From the NCBI RefSeq assembly GCF_017347605.1, contig NZ_AP024484.1, positions 1,455,501 through 1,519,500 on the forward strand: a stretch of 64,000 nt of DNA, written 5' to 3'. How positions within the stretch are numbered: the first letter of the stretch is position 1; each line of letters opens with the position of its first letter. Under the pieces are notes generated by a model. The model did not search any database. It was not told where the DNA came from and worked only from the letters and a program-made list of their open reading frames with translations. Position numbers and translations under genes: made by a program. Source of the DNA: Prevotella herbatica (lineage in GTDB: Bacteria; Bacteroidota; Bacteroidia; Bacteroidales; Bacteroidaceae). Below are positions 17,407 through 25,988 of this stretch, piece after piece.

Positions 17407-18401
17407 AACAAATAAGTTTTCTTATACTATTCACCCTGGTTTTGGTATCTTGTGGAACCGACAATCATCATTTTGAGATTGAAGGCCGACTCACAAACCT
17501 CAACCAGGGTGAGTTTTATGTTTATAGCCCAGACGGCGGTCTAAGTGGTATAGACACAATAAAGGTTGAAGGCGGACGCTTCTCATACGAGATGCCGTGT
17601 GAAAATGAATGCGTATTAGTAGTAGTGTTCCCAAACTTTTCAGAACAAGCGATTTTTGCTAAACCAGGTAAATCAGTAGACGTTAAAGGAGATGCTTCTC
17701 ACCTTAAGGAATTAGAAGTTACCGGAACTGATGACAACGAACTGATGACAAAATTCCGCCATCAGATTTCAAATGCATCACCTCCAGAAATATCAAAATA
17801 TGCCTCTATGTTTATAGGGGACCATCCTGAATCTCCGGTTGGCGCATTTATCGTGTCACAATATATTCTGAAGAGCCAACAGCCAGACTATAAGAAAGCC
17901 ATGAAGTTGCTTGGTATTCTGCACAATCAACAACCACGCAACGGTTACGTAAATCATCTTATCGCACAGGTGAAAACAATAAGCGATGCTGAATCAGGCA
18001 ATTCCATTGCCAATTTTACGGCATACGACATAAACGGCAAAGCTGTTTCTTCATCAACATTGAAAAGCTCGCCTATAGCTCTTATCTACACTTGGGCTTC
18101 ATGGAGCTTTGAAAGCACAGACATGCAGCGCAGACTGAAAGATATGAACGACAAAGCTGCTGGAAAGCTTCAAATAGTCGGTATATGTTTAGATGCTAGC
18201 AAAGCTGACTGCAAAAGAAACATTTCGCAAAATCAGATAAACTGGCCGATAATATGCGACGAACAGATGTTTGAAAGTTCACTTGTAAAGAAGTTGGGCT
18301 TGTTGGCTGTACCAGATAACATCTTGATGCAAAACGGTCGTATAGTTGCTCGCGGACTTTCTGTTAACGATCTTACACAACGACTGGGGAAAATGATCTG
18401 A
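17403..18401 (+). CDS. Thioredoxin-like lipoprotein (DUF4369 plus AhpC/TSA-like fold) lacking CxxC
   Basis: The 332-residue protein has a lipobox signal (LVLVSCG), an N-terminal DUF4369-like domain (FEIEGRLTNLNQGEFYVYSPDGG) and a C-terminal thioredoxin-fold domain of the TlpA/AhpC type (IANFTAYDINGKAVSSSTLKSSPIAL). Where relatives have WASWCxPC, this protein reads TWASWSFESTD, so both active-site cysteines are missing. It should not act as an oxidoreductase. It is translationally coupled (ATGA) to the TPR lipoprotein, so the two may act as an envelope complex. Confidence 0.8.
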   Translation: MKQISFLILFTLVLVSCGTDNHHFEIEGRLTNLNQGEFYVYSPDGGLSGIDTIKVEGGRFSYEMPCENECVLVVVFPNFSEQAIFAKPGKSVDVKGDASHLKELEVTGTDDNELMTKFRHQISNASPPEISKYASMFIGDHPESPVGAFIVSQYILKSQQPDYKKAMKLLGILHNQQPRNGYVNHLIAQVKTISDAESGNSIANFTAYDINGKAVSSSTLKSSPIALIYTWASWSFESTDMQRRLKDMNDKAAGKLQIVGICLDASKADCKRNISQNQINWPIICDEQMFESSLVKKLGLLAVPDNILMQNGRIVARGLSVNDLTQRLGKMI

Positions 18402-18448
18402 TCTAGATTATTAACCAACTAAAAAACATAAAAAAATTTATTGAAGAT

Positions 18449-19990
18449 ATGCTTGTAAAGACCTATTGCGCTGCTGTCAATGGGCTTGAAGTAACCACTA
18501 TCACTATTGAAGTGAGTATGAATCCAGGCGTGATGTATCATCTCACAGGGCTTGGGGATAAGGCGGTTATGGAAGGACGTGACAGAATTGCAGCCGCAAT
18601 GCAATATTGTGGATATAAATTCCCAAAAGCAGATATAACCGTAAACATGGCACCTGCAGATTTAAAAAAGGAAGGAAGTGGATTTGATCTACCGCTCGCT
18701 ATAGCCCTTTTAGCAGCCCATGGAAATATAGAATCCGACAAACTGGGTAGCTATATGCTTGTAGGAGAATTGGGACTTGATGGCAAATTGCAACCTGTAA
18801 AAGGTGCACTTCCTATCGCTATAAAAGCAAGAGCCGAACAATTCAAAGGTCTTATAGTACCCAAAGACAATGTAAAAGAGGCTGCCGTAGTAAACAATCT
18901 TGATGTTTACGGAATGGAAAACTTGCTTGATGTTGTGAAATTCCTTACAGGGATGGAAGAATATAATCCAACAGTTATTGATACCAGAAAGGAATTTTAC
19001 GAACAGCAATACAACTTTGATTTTGATTTTAGCGACGTACGTGGACAGGAAAATGTGAAGCGCGCCTTAGAAGTCGCTGCTGCCGGCGGTCACAATCTTA
19101 TTATGGTTGGTCCTCCAGGAAGCGGCAAGTCTATGATGGCAAAACGATTACCGTCAATACTTCCACCATTATCTCTTTCAGAGAGTCTTGAAACAACGCA
19201 GATTCATAGCATTGCCGGAAAACTTGGATGTAATACATCACTAATAAGTCAGCGACCTTTTCGCTCTCCTCATCACACGATTTCAGAAGTAGCCCTTGTA
19301 GGCGGCGGCACAAATCCTATGCCTGGTGAAATTTCACTAGCCCACAACGGAGTGTTGTTTTGCGATGAGTTGCCTGAATTCAATAAGCATACTTTGGAAG
19401 TACTAAGACAACCATTAGAAGATCGAGAAATCACTATTAGCAGAGCAAAATACAACATAGAATATCCATGTTCTTTCATGTTTGTAGCAAGCATGAATCC
19501 ATGTCCATGTGGCTACTATGGCGACCCAACTCACCATTGCGTATGTACACCTGGGCAAATCCAACGATATATGAATAAAATTAGCGGTCCACTACTTGAC
19601 CGCATCGATATACAGTGTGAGATTACTCCTGTGCCTTTTAAGGATATAAGCAAGGCTACACCTGGAGAACCAAGTAAAGATATCCGTGAACGTGTTATTA
19701 CTGCAAGAGCTATACAGACAGAGCGATTCAAGGATTACGTTGGCATACACAGCAATGCACAGATGACCGAACGTATGATTCATCAATATGCAGAACCAGA
19801 CGAAGAGGGAATAACCATGCTTCGCATGGCTATGGAGAGACTAAGCCTAAGCGCTAGAGCTTACAGCCGTATTCTTAAGGTCGCACGTACCATTGCCGAC
19901 TTGGCAAACAGCGATTGCGTAAAAGTAGAGCATCTTGCCGAGGCTATAAGCTATCGCCAACTCGATCGTGGCGACTGGGCAGAGAGATAA
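18449..19990 (+). CDS. YifB/ComM family Mg-chelatase-like AAA+ ATPase
   Basis: ComM is a hexameric helicase that promotes branch migration during uptake of DNA; Bacteroidota keep it widely. The 513-residue protein has an N-terminal Lon-protease-like/ChlI domain (residues 1 to about 175), the Walker A GPPGSGKS (about residue 219), the Walker B-like VLFCDELPEF, and a C-terminal Mg-chelatase subunit domain with a cysteine pattern (CPCGYYGDPTHHCVC). Length is normal. It is a single gene, about 9 kb downstream of the ComF-like gene. Confidence 0.93.
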   Translation: MLVKTYCAAVNGLEVTTITIEVSMNPGVMYHLTGLGDKAVMEGRDRIAAAMQYCGYKFPKADITVNMAPADLKKEGSGFDLPLAIALLAAHGNIESDKLGSYMLVGELGLDGKLQPVKGALPIAIKARAEQFKGLIVPKDNVKEAAVVNNLDVYGMENLLDVVKFLTGMEEYNPTVIDTRKEFYEQQYNFDFDFSDVRGQENVKRALEVAAAGGHNLIMVGPPGSGKSMMAKRLPSILPPLSLSESLETTQIHSIAGKLGCNTSLISQRPFRSPHHTISEVALVGGGTNPMPGEISLAHNGVLFCDELPEFNKHTLEVLRQPLEDREITISRAKYNIEYPCSFMFVASMNPCPCGYYGDPTHHCVCTPGQIQRYMNKISGPLLDRIDIQCEITPVPFKDISKATPGEPSKDIRERVITARAIQTERFKDYVGIHSNAQMTERMIHQYAEPDEEGITMLRMAMERLSLSARAYSRILKVARTIADLANSDCVKVEHLAEAISYRQLDRGDWAER

Positions 19991-20006
19991 AAAAGAGTCA
20001 TTTCTC

Positions 20007-20037
20007 TTTGTATTACGCCCGATTTATTGTAATTTTG
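20007..20037 (+). promoter_or_regulatory. metG promoter (TTTG-N19-TAATTTTG)
   Basis: TTTG at 20007-20010, 19 bp, TAATTTTG at 20030-20037, 30 bp before the ATG. Confidence 0.75.
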
Positions 20038-20067
20038 CACACAAAGAATTAAAAGTCAACGATTTAG

Positions 20068-22131
20068 ATGGAAGAAAATAAATTTAAGCGTACCACCGTC
20101 ACAGCGGCTTTGCCGTATGCAAATGGTGGTGTACATATCGGTCATCTGGCTGGAGTTTATGTTCCTGCCGACATCTATGTCCGCTACCTCAGATTGAAGA
20201 AGCAGGATGTGGTATTTATAGGCGGTAGTGACGAGCATGGAGTTCCTATCACTTTAAGGGCAAAGAAAGAAGGCATAACACCACAGGATGTTTGTGACCG
20301 CTATCACAAGATGATAAAAGATTCTTTCAAGGAATTTGGTATCAGTTTTGATATTTACAGTCGTACTACTAGCGATACTCATAATAAATTGGCAAGCGAC
20401 TTCTTCAAGAAACTTTACGAAGACGGCAAACTTGTTGAAAAGGAAAGCGAACAATATTATGATGAAGAAGCTCATCAATTCCTTGCAGATAGATATATTA
20501 TGGGCGAATGCCCACACTGCCATAATTTAAATGCTTATGGCGATCAGTGCGAAAAGTGTGGTAGCGACCTTAGTCCTATGGAACTTATTAATCCACATTC
20601 AACAATATCTGGTTCAAAGCCAGTAATAAAGAAGACAAAAAACTGGTTCCTCCCTCTTAATGAGTATCAGGGCTGGCTAAAGAAATGGATTCTTGAAGGA
20701 CACAAGGAATGGCGTCCAAATGTTTACGGACAGTGCAAAAGCTGGTTGGATATGGATTTACAGCCACGCGCCATGACACGTGACCTTGATTGGGGAATAC
20801 CTGTTCCTGTAGAAGGTGCAGATGGAAAAGTGCTTTATGTATGGTTTGATGCTCCTATCGGTTACATCAGTAATACAAAGGAACTTTGCGACAATGAGCC
20901 AGAGAAGTTTGGCAACTGGGAAAAGTGGTGGAAAGATCCAGAGACACGTCTAGTACATTTTATCGGAAAGGACAATATCGTATTCCACTGCATTATTTTT
21001 CCAACAATGCTAAAGGCTTACGGCGATTATATACTTCCAGATAACGTTCCTGCAAACGAATTCCTCAATCTTGAAGACGACAAGATTTCAACAAGTCGCA
21101 ACTGGGCTGTATGGTTGCATGAATATTTGCATGACCTTCCTGGCAAACAGGATGTTTTGCGTTATGTTCTCACAGCCAATGCTCCAGAGACAAAAGACAA
21201 CAACTTCACATGGAAAGACTTCCAGGAGCGCAATAACTCTGAACTTGTTGCTATATATGGTAATTTCGTCAACCGTGCACTTCAGCTAACAAAGAAATAT
21301 TGGGATGGTGTTGTACCTGCCTGTGGCGAACTACAGGATGTTGACCGTGCTGCGTTTGAGGAATTTAAAGATGTGAAGGATAAGATGGAGTCTTATCTTA
21401 ATGTATTCAAGTTCCGTGAGGCTCAAAAAGAGGCTATGACTCTTGCTCGTATCGGTAATAAATATATCACCGAATGTGAACCATGGAAGGTTTGGAAAAC
21501 AGATCCTAAGCGCGTAGAGACAATCCTCAACATATCATTACAGCTTGTTGCCAATCTGGCTATTGCTTTTGAACCGTTCCTACCATTCTCTTCTGATAAG
21601 CTACGTAAGCTAATCAATATGGAGAGTTTCGATTGGGCACAGCTAGGAAGCACTGATTTGCTCAAAGCAGGACATCAGCTTGCAGAACCAGAACTGTTGT
21701 TTGAGAAACTTGAGGACGATGTTATACAGAAGCAGCTAGACAAATTGGCTGAGACAAAGAAAGCCAATGAAGCTGCAACATATAAGTCTGAACCTATAAA
21801 GGAGAATGCTGATTTCAGCGAATGGGAGAAACTAGATATCCGTGTAGGTCATATCAAAGACTGTGAGAAAGTAAAGAAGAGCAGCAAACTGCTTAAATTC
21901 ACTATTGACGATGGTAGTGGTACCGACCGCACGATATGTTCTGGTATAGCAAAGTTCTACAGCCCAGAAGACCTTATAGGCAAAGACGTACTCTTTATTG
22001 CTAACCTTGCCCCTCGCAAGCTAATGGGCATAGAGAGTCAAGGCATGATATTAAGTGCCGAAAACTTCGACGGTGACCTCAGCGTAACAACTATTTTGAA
22101 GAATGTAAAGCCAGGAAGCAAGATTTGCTAA
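20068..22131 (+). CDS. metG: Methionyl-tRNA synthetase with C-terminal tRNA-binding domain
   Basis: MetG charges tRNA-Met. The 687-residue class I enzyme has the HIGH motif HIGHLAG (about residue 21), a zinc knuckle with CPHC and CEKCG (residues about 150-170), the KMSKS-like [10 protein letters not shown] (about residue 345), and a C-terminal EMAP/Arc1p-type tRNA-binding domain (residues about 580-687, [13 protein letters not shown]). It has its own promoter and a strong terminator, after which the first large inverted-repeat element begins. Confidence 0.97.
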   Translation: MEENKFKRTTVTAALPYANGGVHIGHLAGVYVPADIYVRYLRLKKQDVVFIGGSDEHGVPITLRAKKEGITPQDVCDRYHKMIKDSFKEFGISFDIYSRTTSDTHNKLASDFFKKLYEDGKLVEKESEQYYDEEAHQFLADRYIMGECPHCHNLNAYGDQCEKCGSDLSPMELINPHSTISGSKPVIKKTKNWFLPLNEYQGWLKKWILEGHKEWRPNVYGQCKSWLDMDLQPRAMTRDLDWGIPVPVEGADGKVLYVWFDAPIGYISNTKELCDNEPEKFGNWEKWWKDPETRLVHFIGKDNIVFHCIIFPTMLKAYGDYILPDNVPANEFLNLEDDKISTSRNWAVWLHEYLHDLPGKQDVLRYVLTANAPETKDNNFTWKDFQERNNSELVAIYGNFVNRALQLTKKYWDGVVPACGELQDVDRAAFEEFKDVKDKMESYLNVFKFREAQKEAMTLARIGNKYITECEPWKVWKTDPKRVETILNISLQLVANLAIAFEPFLPFSSDKLRKLINMESFDWAQLGSTDLLKAGHQLAEPELLFEKLEDDVIQKQLDKLAETKKANEAATYKSEPIKENADFSEWEKLDIRVGHIKDCEKVKKSSKLLKFTIDDGSGTDRTICSGIAKFYSPEDLIGKDVLFIANLAPRKLMGIESQGMILSAENFDGDLSVTTILKNVKPGSKIC

Positions 22132-22152
22132 ACCAAGGCTTAACGATAATAC

Positions 22153-22187
22153 AAAAATCCAACTGCATTGATTGCAGTTGGATTTTT
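22153..22187 (+). terminator. metG intrinsic terminator
   Basis: A 15-bp stem (AAAAATCCAACTGCA with its complement), a 5-base loop, and a T-run. It would also work on the opposite strand. Confidence 0.88.
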
Positions 22188-22325
22188 TATTTACGGTCAT
22201 TACGGTCACGCTAAACAAAAATGAGTCTGTGTTTAATTTAAAATCAATTAGTTATATTATATTTTCATGTGAACCGATTTAAATATATAATCACAAACAT
22301 TTTAAAGTGGCATCAGCAACGGGTT

Positions 22326-23345
22326 GATTTTTTGCATATTTAGAGTGCCTTCCCTGCGTTTTACTTATTATTTAGCTACGAAGCTACGGCATCTCTCGTA
22401 AAGCCTGTAAACAGAGGGATTGACGATACGTAGCTAGGAGGATTTAGCTACGGTAAGCTACGTTCTAGCTACGTAAACTTGTGTCGTTTTAGGATGGAAT
22501 GTTATTCTATAAGTAAATTTGTCAAAGAAACGTTGGCTGCATCTGAGAAACTGGGGATGTGTAAACGAGAGCAGAATTTACAAGCTTGTTTAACTATTCT
22601 GCTGAATTCCACTGAATTCTCGGCAAAGATACTCCAAAAATTTTGTCCATGCAATCAGATTTAGGTTAGCCTGTTAGCCAAAGTTTCAATTACTAGAGGG
22701 TGCTACACATCGTAATACACGTGCGTGCGTATGCGCACACTCTGGGTTTTTCGTAAAAACAAGTGTCGAAGTGTCTATCCGTTGAGCATCAATTTGTTAG
22801 AACACTTTTCTAGTGGCATTAAGTGTCGGTTATTCGTCGGTAAAATCTAAGGGAAAATTCCCCTCATATTGAATTACACTTTGCGAAGTAATTTGATGCG
22901 TTTTACGATGTTTTGTAATGCGTTTTACGTTATATTGCATTGCGTTTTACGATGAAATAGGAGCTAAAACATCGTAGAAACGTTTGCGTTTCTATATGGA
23001 ATCAGATGCATTTCTATATAGAAACGCATGCAAAACTCGATATTTAACCGTCAGCTCACCGTCACTTTACGACGTCTGATTTGTCGATAAAATACTGGTA
23101 TTCATTAAGTTGACACTTCGACACTTGTTTTTAATAAGTCCTAAGTGCGCGCGTGCATACTCGTACATTATATAGGCAGAAAAAAATAACGTAGCTAGAA
23201 CGTAGCTTATCGTAGCTAAATACGGCAAGCTACATATCGGCAATCCCTCTATTTAAAGGCTCTGCAAGAGATGCCGTAGCTTCGTAGCTAAATAACACGA
23301 AAAAAGCAGTGAAGCCCCCATAAATGTGCAAAATTCAAATCTTCA
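22326..23345. repeat. Gene-free inverted-repeat element 1
   Basis: This 1.0-kb stretch between convergent genes has no credible gene. Its strongest inverted arms are 22369-22475 and 23189-23294. Compared by eye as reverse complements, they differ at about a dozen of 106 positions. The arms are built from AGCTACG, found at 22374, 22382, 22446, 22456 and 22467 in the left arm. A second arm pair is perfect over 21 bp (22755-22775 and 23112-23132, AAAAACAAGTGTCGAAGTGTC type, each read in its own sense). Weaker similarity continues outwards. The left side carries about 225 bp (22476-22700) with no counterpart on the right. No transposase or target duplication was found. Confidence 0.85.
22897..23050. 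repeat. Central array with 22-bp period inside element 1
   Basis: TGCGTTTTACG occurs at 22897, 22919 and 22941. TGCGTTTCTATAT is at 22985, TGCATTTCTATAT at 23007 and TGCAAAA at 23029. All starts fall on one 22-bp register, and the slot at 22963 holds an inverted-looking unit (AAAACATCGTA). The 22985 and 23007 units also form an inverted pair (GCGTTTCTATAT and ATATAGAAACGC). The register resembles iteron-like protein-binding sites two helical turns apart. Confidence 0.75.
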
Positions 23346-23427
23346 CAGAGAAATCCAATCTCCAAACATTTAATTTATCATACGCTACACTAAAAGCTTA
23401 TCATTTTAAGTGGACGTTAATGTAATA

Positions 23428-25818
23428 CTATAATCTATTCCGTTCATTAAACGAAACGTTCTTTTTCTGATATTTTACCTTTGTCTTTCCCCATGAATAA
23501 ACTGCACTTAGACGTAGATATCTACTGTCATAATAATTATGATATATTTGAGTATTCGTTATTGCAAACTTTTCTCGCTTAACAAGATCCTGCTTAAACA
23601 AATCGTTAGCATACAGATTTATAACAAGGTTATTATGCATTAAAGAGTATTTCAAGCCAGCACTACAATCAGCGTAGCTTTTATCATAAGTTGTACCTAC
23701 TTTGTAAGCTAGATTTTGAGAATAGTTCAAGAAAAATTGGAATCTGCGATCTTTCCCAAATGAAATCGTATTACAGCATTTATAATCAAAAGACCCTCCA
23801 TTCTGTGGTATGTAGTCAGCCTTCTTTATCTTTGATTTATTGTAAATATAGTTACCTGCTAAAGATATATTCCACCATTCAAAAGGGTTTAGAGAATAGC
23901 TTACGTTTAGACCTAACTGTCTGTTATTATATATATTCTCGTAAGTACTATAAGTAGTCTTATCATCTGAAATATTCAGAGACTGTCCATAGGCATCATT
24001 CTCTTTTTGAAAGTAAGCCGTTACCGACAAATTATTTTTAAAAACGTATGCCAACTCTATATTATCCACAAAAGAAGGACGCAGAGCAGGATTACCTTGA
24101 TCCACATTATTTGGATTAGTATACCATTTAAAAGGATTCAATGCTCTAAAGTAAGGTCTGTTAATTCTTCTCGCATAATTTAGATGGATATCAATTAGTT
24201 CACTTGGCTTATATGTAAAATATAACGTAGGAAATATATGGCCATAATTTGTTTTTACATCCTGAGAACTATTATTTGGAGTTACACCTTTCACGAAAGT
24301 ATGCTCATAACGTAAGCCAGCCTGAACTGAAAAATAGGCACCTAAAGATTTATAAGCACTTATATAGCCAGCTAAAGTCTGTTCTCGATAATTAAATATG
24401 TTACAACGTTTTATGTCAGCAACATACTCTTTATCATTCAAATTATAATATTGCATATCTGACTTATTTATAACGCGACTGTATTTAGCTCCTGTTTCCA
24501 ACTTAAATGATTTAAATGGCAATTCAAGATTTGCCTCTCCTGTATAAATTGAGTATCTTATATTGTTTGGTTCCCTTACAATATACTTGTTGTTAGTCTG
24601 CTCATTTAAAGTTGTAAAGTTAACCTCTTTATCGGGTGTGTGACTCATATAGTTAGCTGCTATCCCCAGTTTCTTACCCAAACTGTCAAGCTTCAAATCG
24701 TAATAGAGATTAAGAGTATGTGATATTGTTTTTCCTATCTGGGTAGAAGAAGTATTCAATAATGAATCAAGTTTACTATTACTGTAGTAGTTATATTTAT
24801 TACGAATATCCAAATTATCATCACCACGATTAAAATCATAAACTAAACCTATTGTAGCCAATGGAGTTATTTGATGTTCAAACGTCATATTTCCACCTAT
24901 ATTGTCATAAGTATCCTTTCTTGATGTGACACTGTTCTGACCGCTTCTGTCTTGCAAAATCTGATAAGCCTCATCAACAGTTCCTTGACTCTTACTTTGG
25001 CGTACCTTAAAAGACAAGAAAGACTTAGCAGACCGATAGTTTACTGAAGCATTAGAACTTATTCCTGCGTAAGATCTCTGTGTATATGAAACTCCTACAT
25101 TACCATCAAGTCCAATATCTTTTCTGTTTCTTGTAATAATATTAATCATACCGCCATTACCACCAGCTTCATATTTTGCAGGCGGAGTTGTTATAACCTC
25201 TATACTAATTACATCATCTGATTGCAACGATTTTAAATATTGAATGATGTCACTATTATCCAAATAAGATATCTTACCGTTAAACATAACTCTGACATTA
25301 CTTTTACCTATAATACTAATTGCATTGTCGGTAACTTTTAGAAGTGGAGTCATTCTCAGCAAATCCATTATTGTATTTCCTTTTTGATAAGGCGTATTAC
25401 CAACGTTGAATACCAAGCGATCTATCTCTCTTTTAATTATAGGTCTATGCCCACGAACAACAACTTCATTAAGTGCTTTTGCTTCTTCATGCAGAACTAT
25501 GTTCCCTAAATCAGCACTAACTATTTTTCGTGTTGTAGTTTTATAACCCACATAAGATATACTCAATATATATTTCTGTATACCATTATGAGCCGGCATT
25601 GAGAATTTACCTTCACTGTCTGAGACCACACCATCAACGAAAGATGAATCCGCCGAATTTAACAACACTACATTGACAAATTCAATTGGAGCTAATTTCT
25701 CATCTGTAATTTTTCCCGTTATATTCTGTGCTATTATTCTCTGTTGATATATACAACTCAAAATTAAAAGAAAAATAAATCTAATTATCCTGTTCTTTAA
25801 TGTTATAGTAAATTTCAT
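23428..25818 (-). CDS. Outer-membrane beta-barrel protein with carboxypeptidase regulatory-like domain
   Basis: The 796-residue protein has a signal peptide, a regulatory-like beta-sandwich (ITGKITDEKLAPIEFVNVVLL), a plug-like domain (MDLLRMTPLLKV, then RVMFNGKISYLDN, then VEVITTPPAKYEAGGNGGMINI) and a barrel of about 550 residues. It has the layout of OMP beta-barrel family 3 proteins related to TonB-dependent receptors. It lies downstream of promoter cassette copy C, shared with a DUF3244-like gene, and is a paralogue of the next barrel gene. The ligand is unknown; in this context it may handle a secreted peptide or act in its uptake. Confidence 0.82.
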   Translation of the reverse strand: MKFTITLKNRIIRFIFLLILSCIYQQRIIAQNITGKITDEKLAPIEFVNVVLLNSADSSFVDGVVSDSEGKFSMPAHNGIQKYILSISYVGYKTTTRKIVSADLGNIVLHEEAKALNEVVVRGHRPIIKREIDRLVFNVGNTPYQKGNTIMDLLRMTPLLKVTDNAISIIGKSNVRVMFNGKISYLDNSDIIQYLKSLQSDDVISIEVITTPPAKYEAGGNGGMINIITRNRKDIGLDGNVGVSYTQRSYAGISSNASVNYRSAKSFLSFKVRQSKSQGTVDEAYQILQDRSGQNSVTSRKDTYDNIGGNMTFEHQITPLATIGLVYDFNRGDDNLDIRNKYNYYSNSKLDSLLNTSSTQIGKTISHTLNLYYDLKLDSLGKKLGIAANYMSHTPDKEVNFTTLNEQTNNKYIVREPNNIRYSIYTGEANLELPFKSFKLETGAKYSRVINKSDMQYYNLNDKEYVADIKRCNIFNYREQTLAGYISAYKSLGAYFSVQAGLRYEHTFVKGVTPNNSSQDVKTNYGHIFPTLYFTYKPSELIDIHLNYARRINRPYFRALNPFKWYTNPNNVDQGNPALRPSFVDNIELAYVFKNNLSVTAYFQKENDAYGQSLNISDDKTTYSTYENIYNNRQLGLNVSYSLNPFEWWNISLAGNYIYNKSKIKKADYIPQNGGSFDYKCCNTISFGKDRRFQFFLNYSQNLAYKVGTTYDKSYADCSAGLKYSLMHNNLVINLYANDLFKQDLVKREKFAITNTQIYHNYYDSRYLRLSAVYSWGKTKVKYQKKNVSFNERNRL

Positions 25819-25841
25819 TATAAGTAAATATTAATTGTTTT

Positions 25842-25898
25842 GTTTTAATCTCTATTCATTTTGTCTTTCGGCAAAACAAAGTTATAAACGTTTTTATT
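25842..25898 (-). promoter_or_regulatory. Promoter cassette copy C (-7 box 25877-25884)
   Basis: Read on the minus strand it has TAACTTTG, then a leader with CCGAAAGACAAAA and AATAGAGATTAAAAC, then the barrel ATG at 25818. The same block of about 57 bp occurs at 29231-29288 (B) and 36836-36903 (A). No matching -33 TTTG was found. Confidence 0.72.
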
Positions 25899-25905
25899 AA
25901 CTGAC

Positions 25906-25962
25906 TAATCCCCATGGAATATTAGATTCCATAAAGTATTGTCGCTTACAACAGTAACTGCA
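25906..25962 (-). pseudogene. Relic of the 3' end of a second copy of the HlyD-like gene
   Basis: Read on the minus strand it encodes AVTVVSDNTLWNLIFHGD. This matches the C-terminus of the intact gene at 29429-29923 (AVTVVSDKTLLNLIFHGD). It lies directly upstream of promoter cassette C, as the intact gene lies upstream of cassette B. This shows that a block containing gene end plus promoter was duplicated and then trimmed. Confidence 0.8.
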
Positions 25963-25988
25963 AGGGCACATTCGGCTATCTTTACACT

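Noticed and set aside
22479..22664. 61-codon open frame inside element 1
   Set aside because: It lies in a region of repeats, has no recognisable domain or promoter, and its composition looks like the flanking non-coding DNA.
22897..23050. CRISPR-like array
   Set aside because: The 22-bp units are contiguous and drift in sequence; there are no repeat-spacer alternation and no cas genes.
22326..23345. Element 1 as an intact transposon or MITE
   Set aside because: No target-site duplication, no sharp ends and no transposase were found; arms fade gradually outwards. A mobile origin is not fully excluded.
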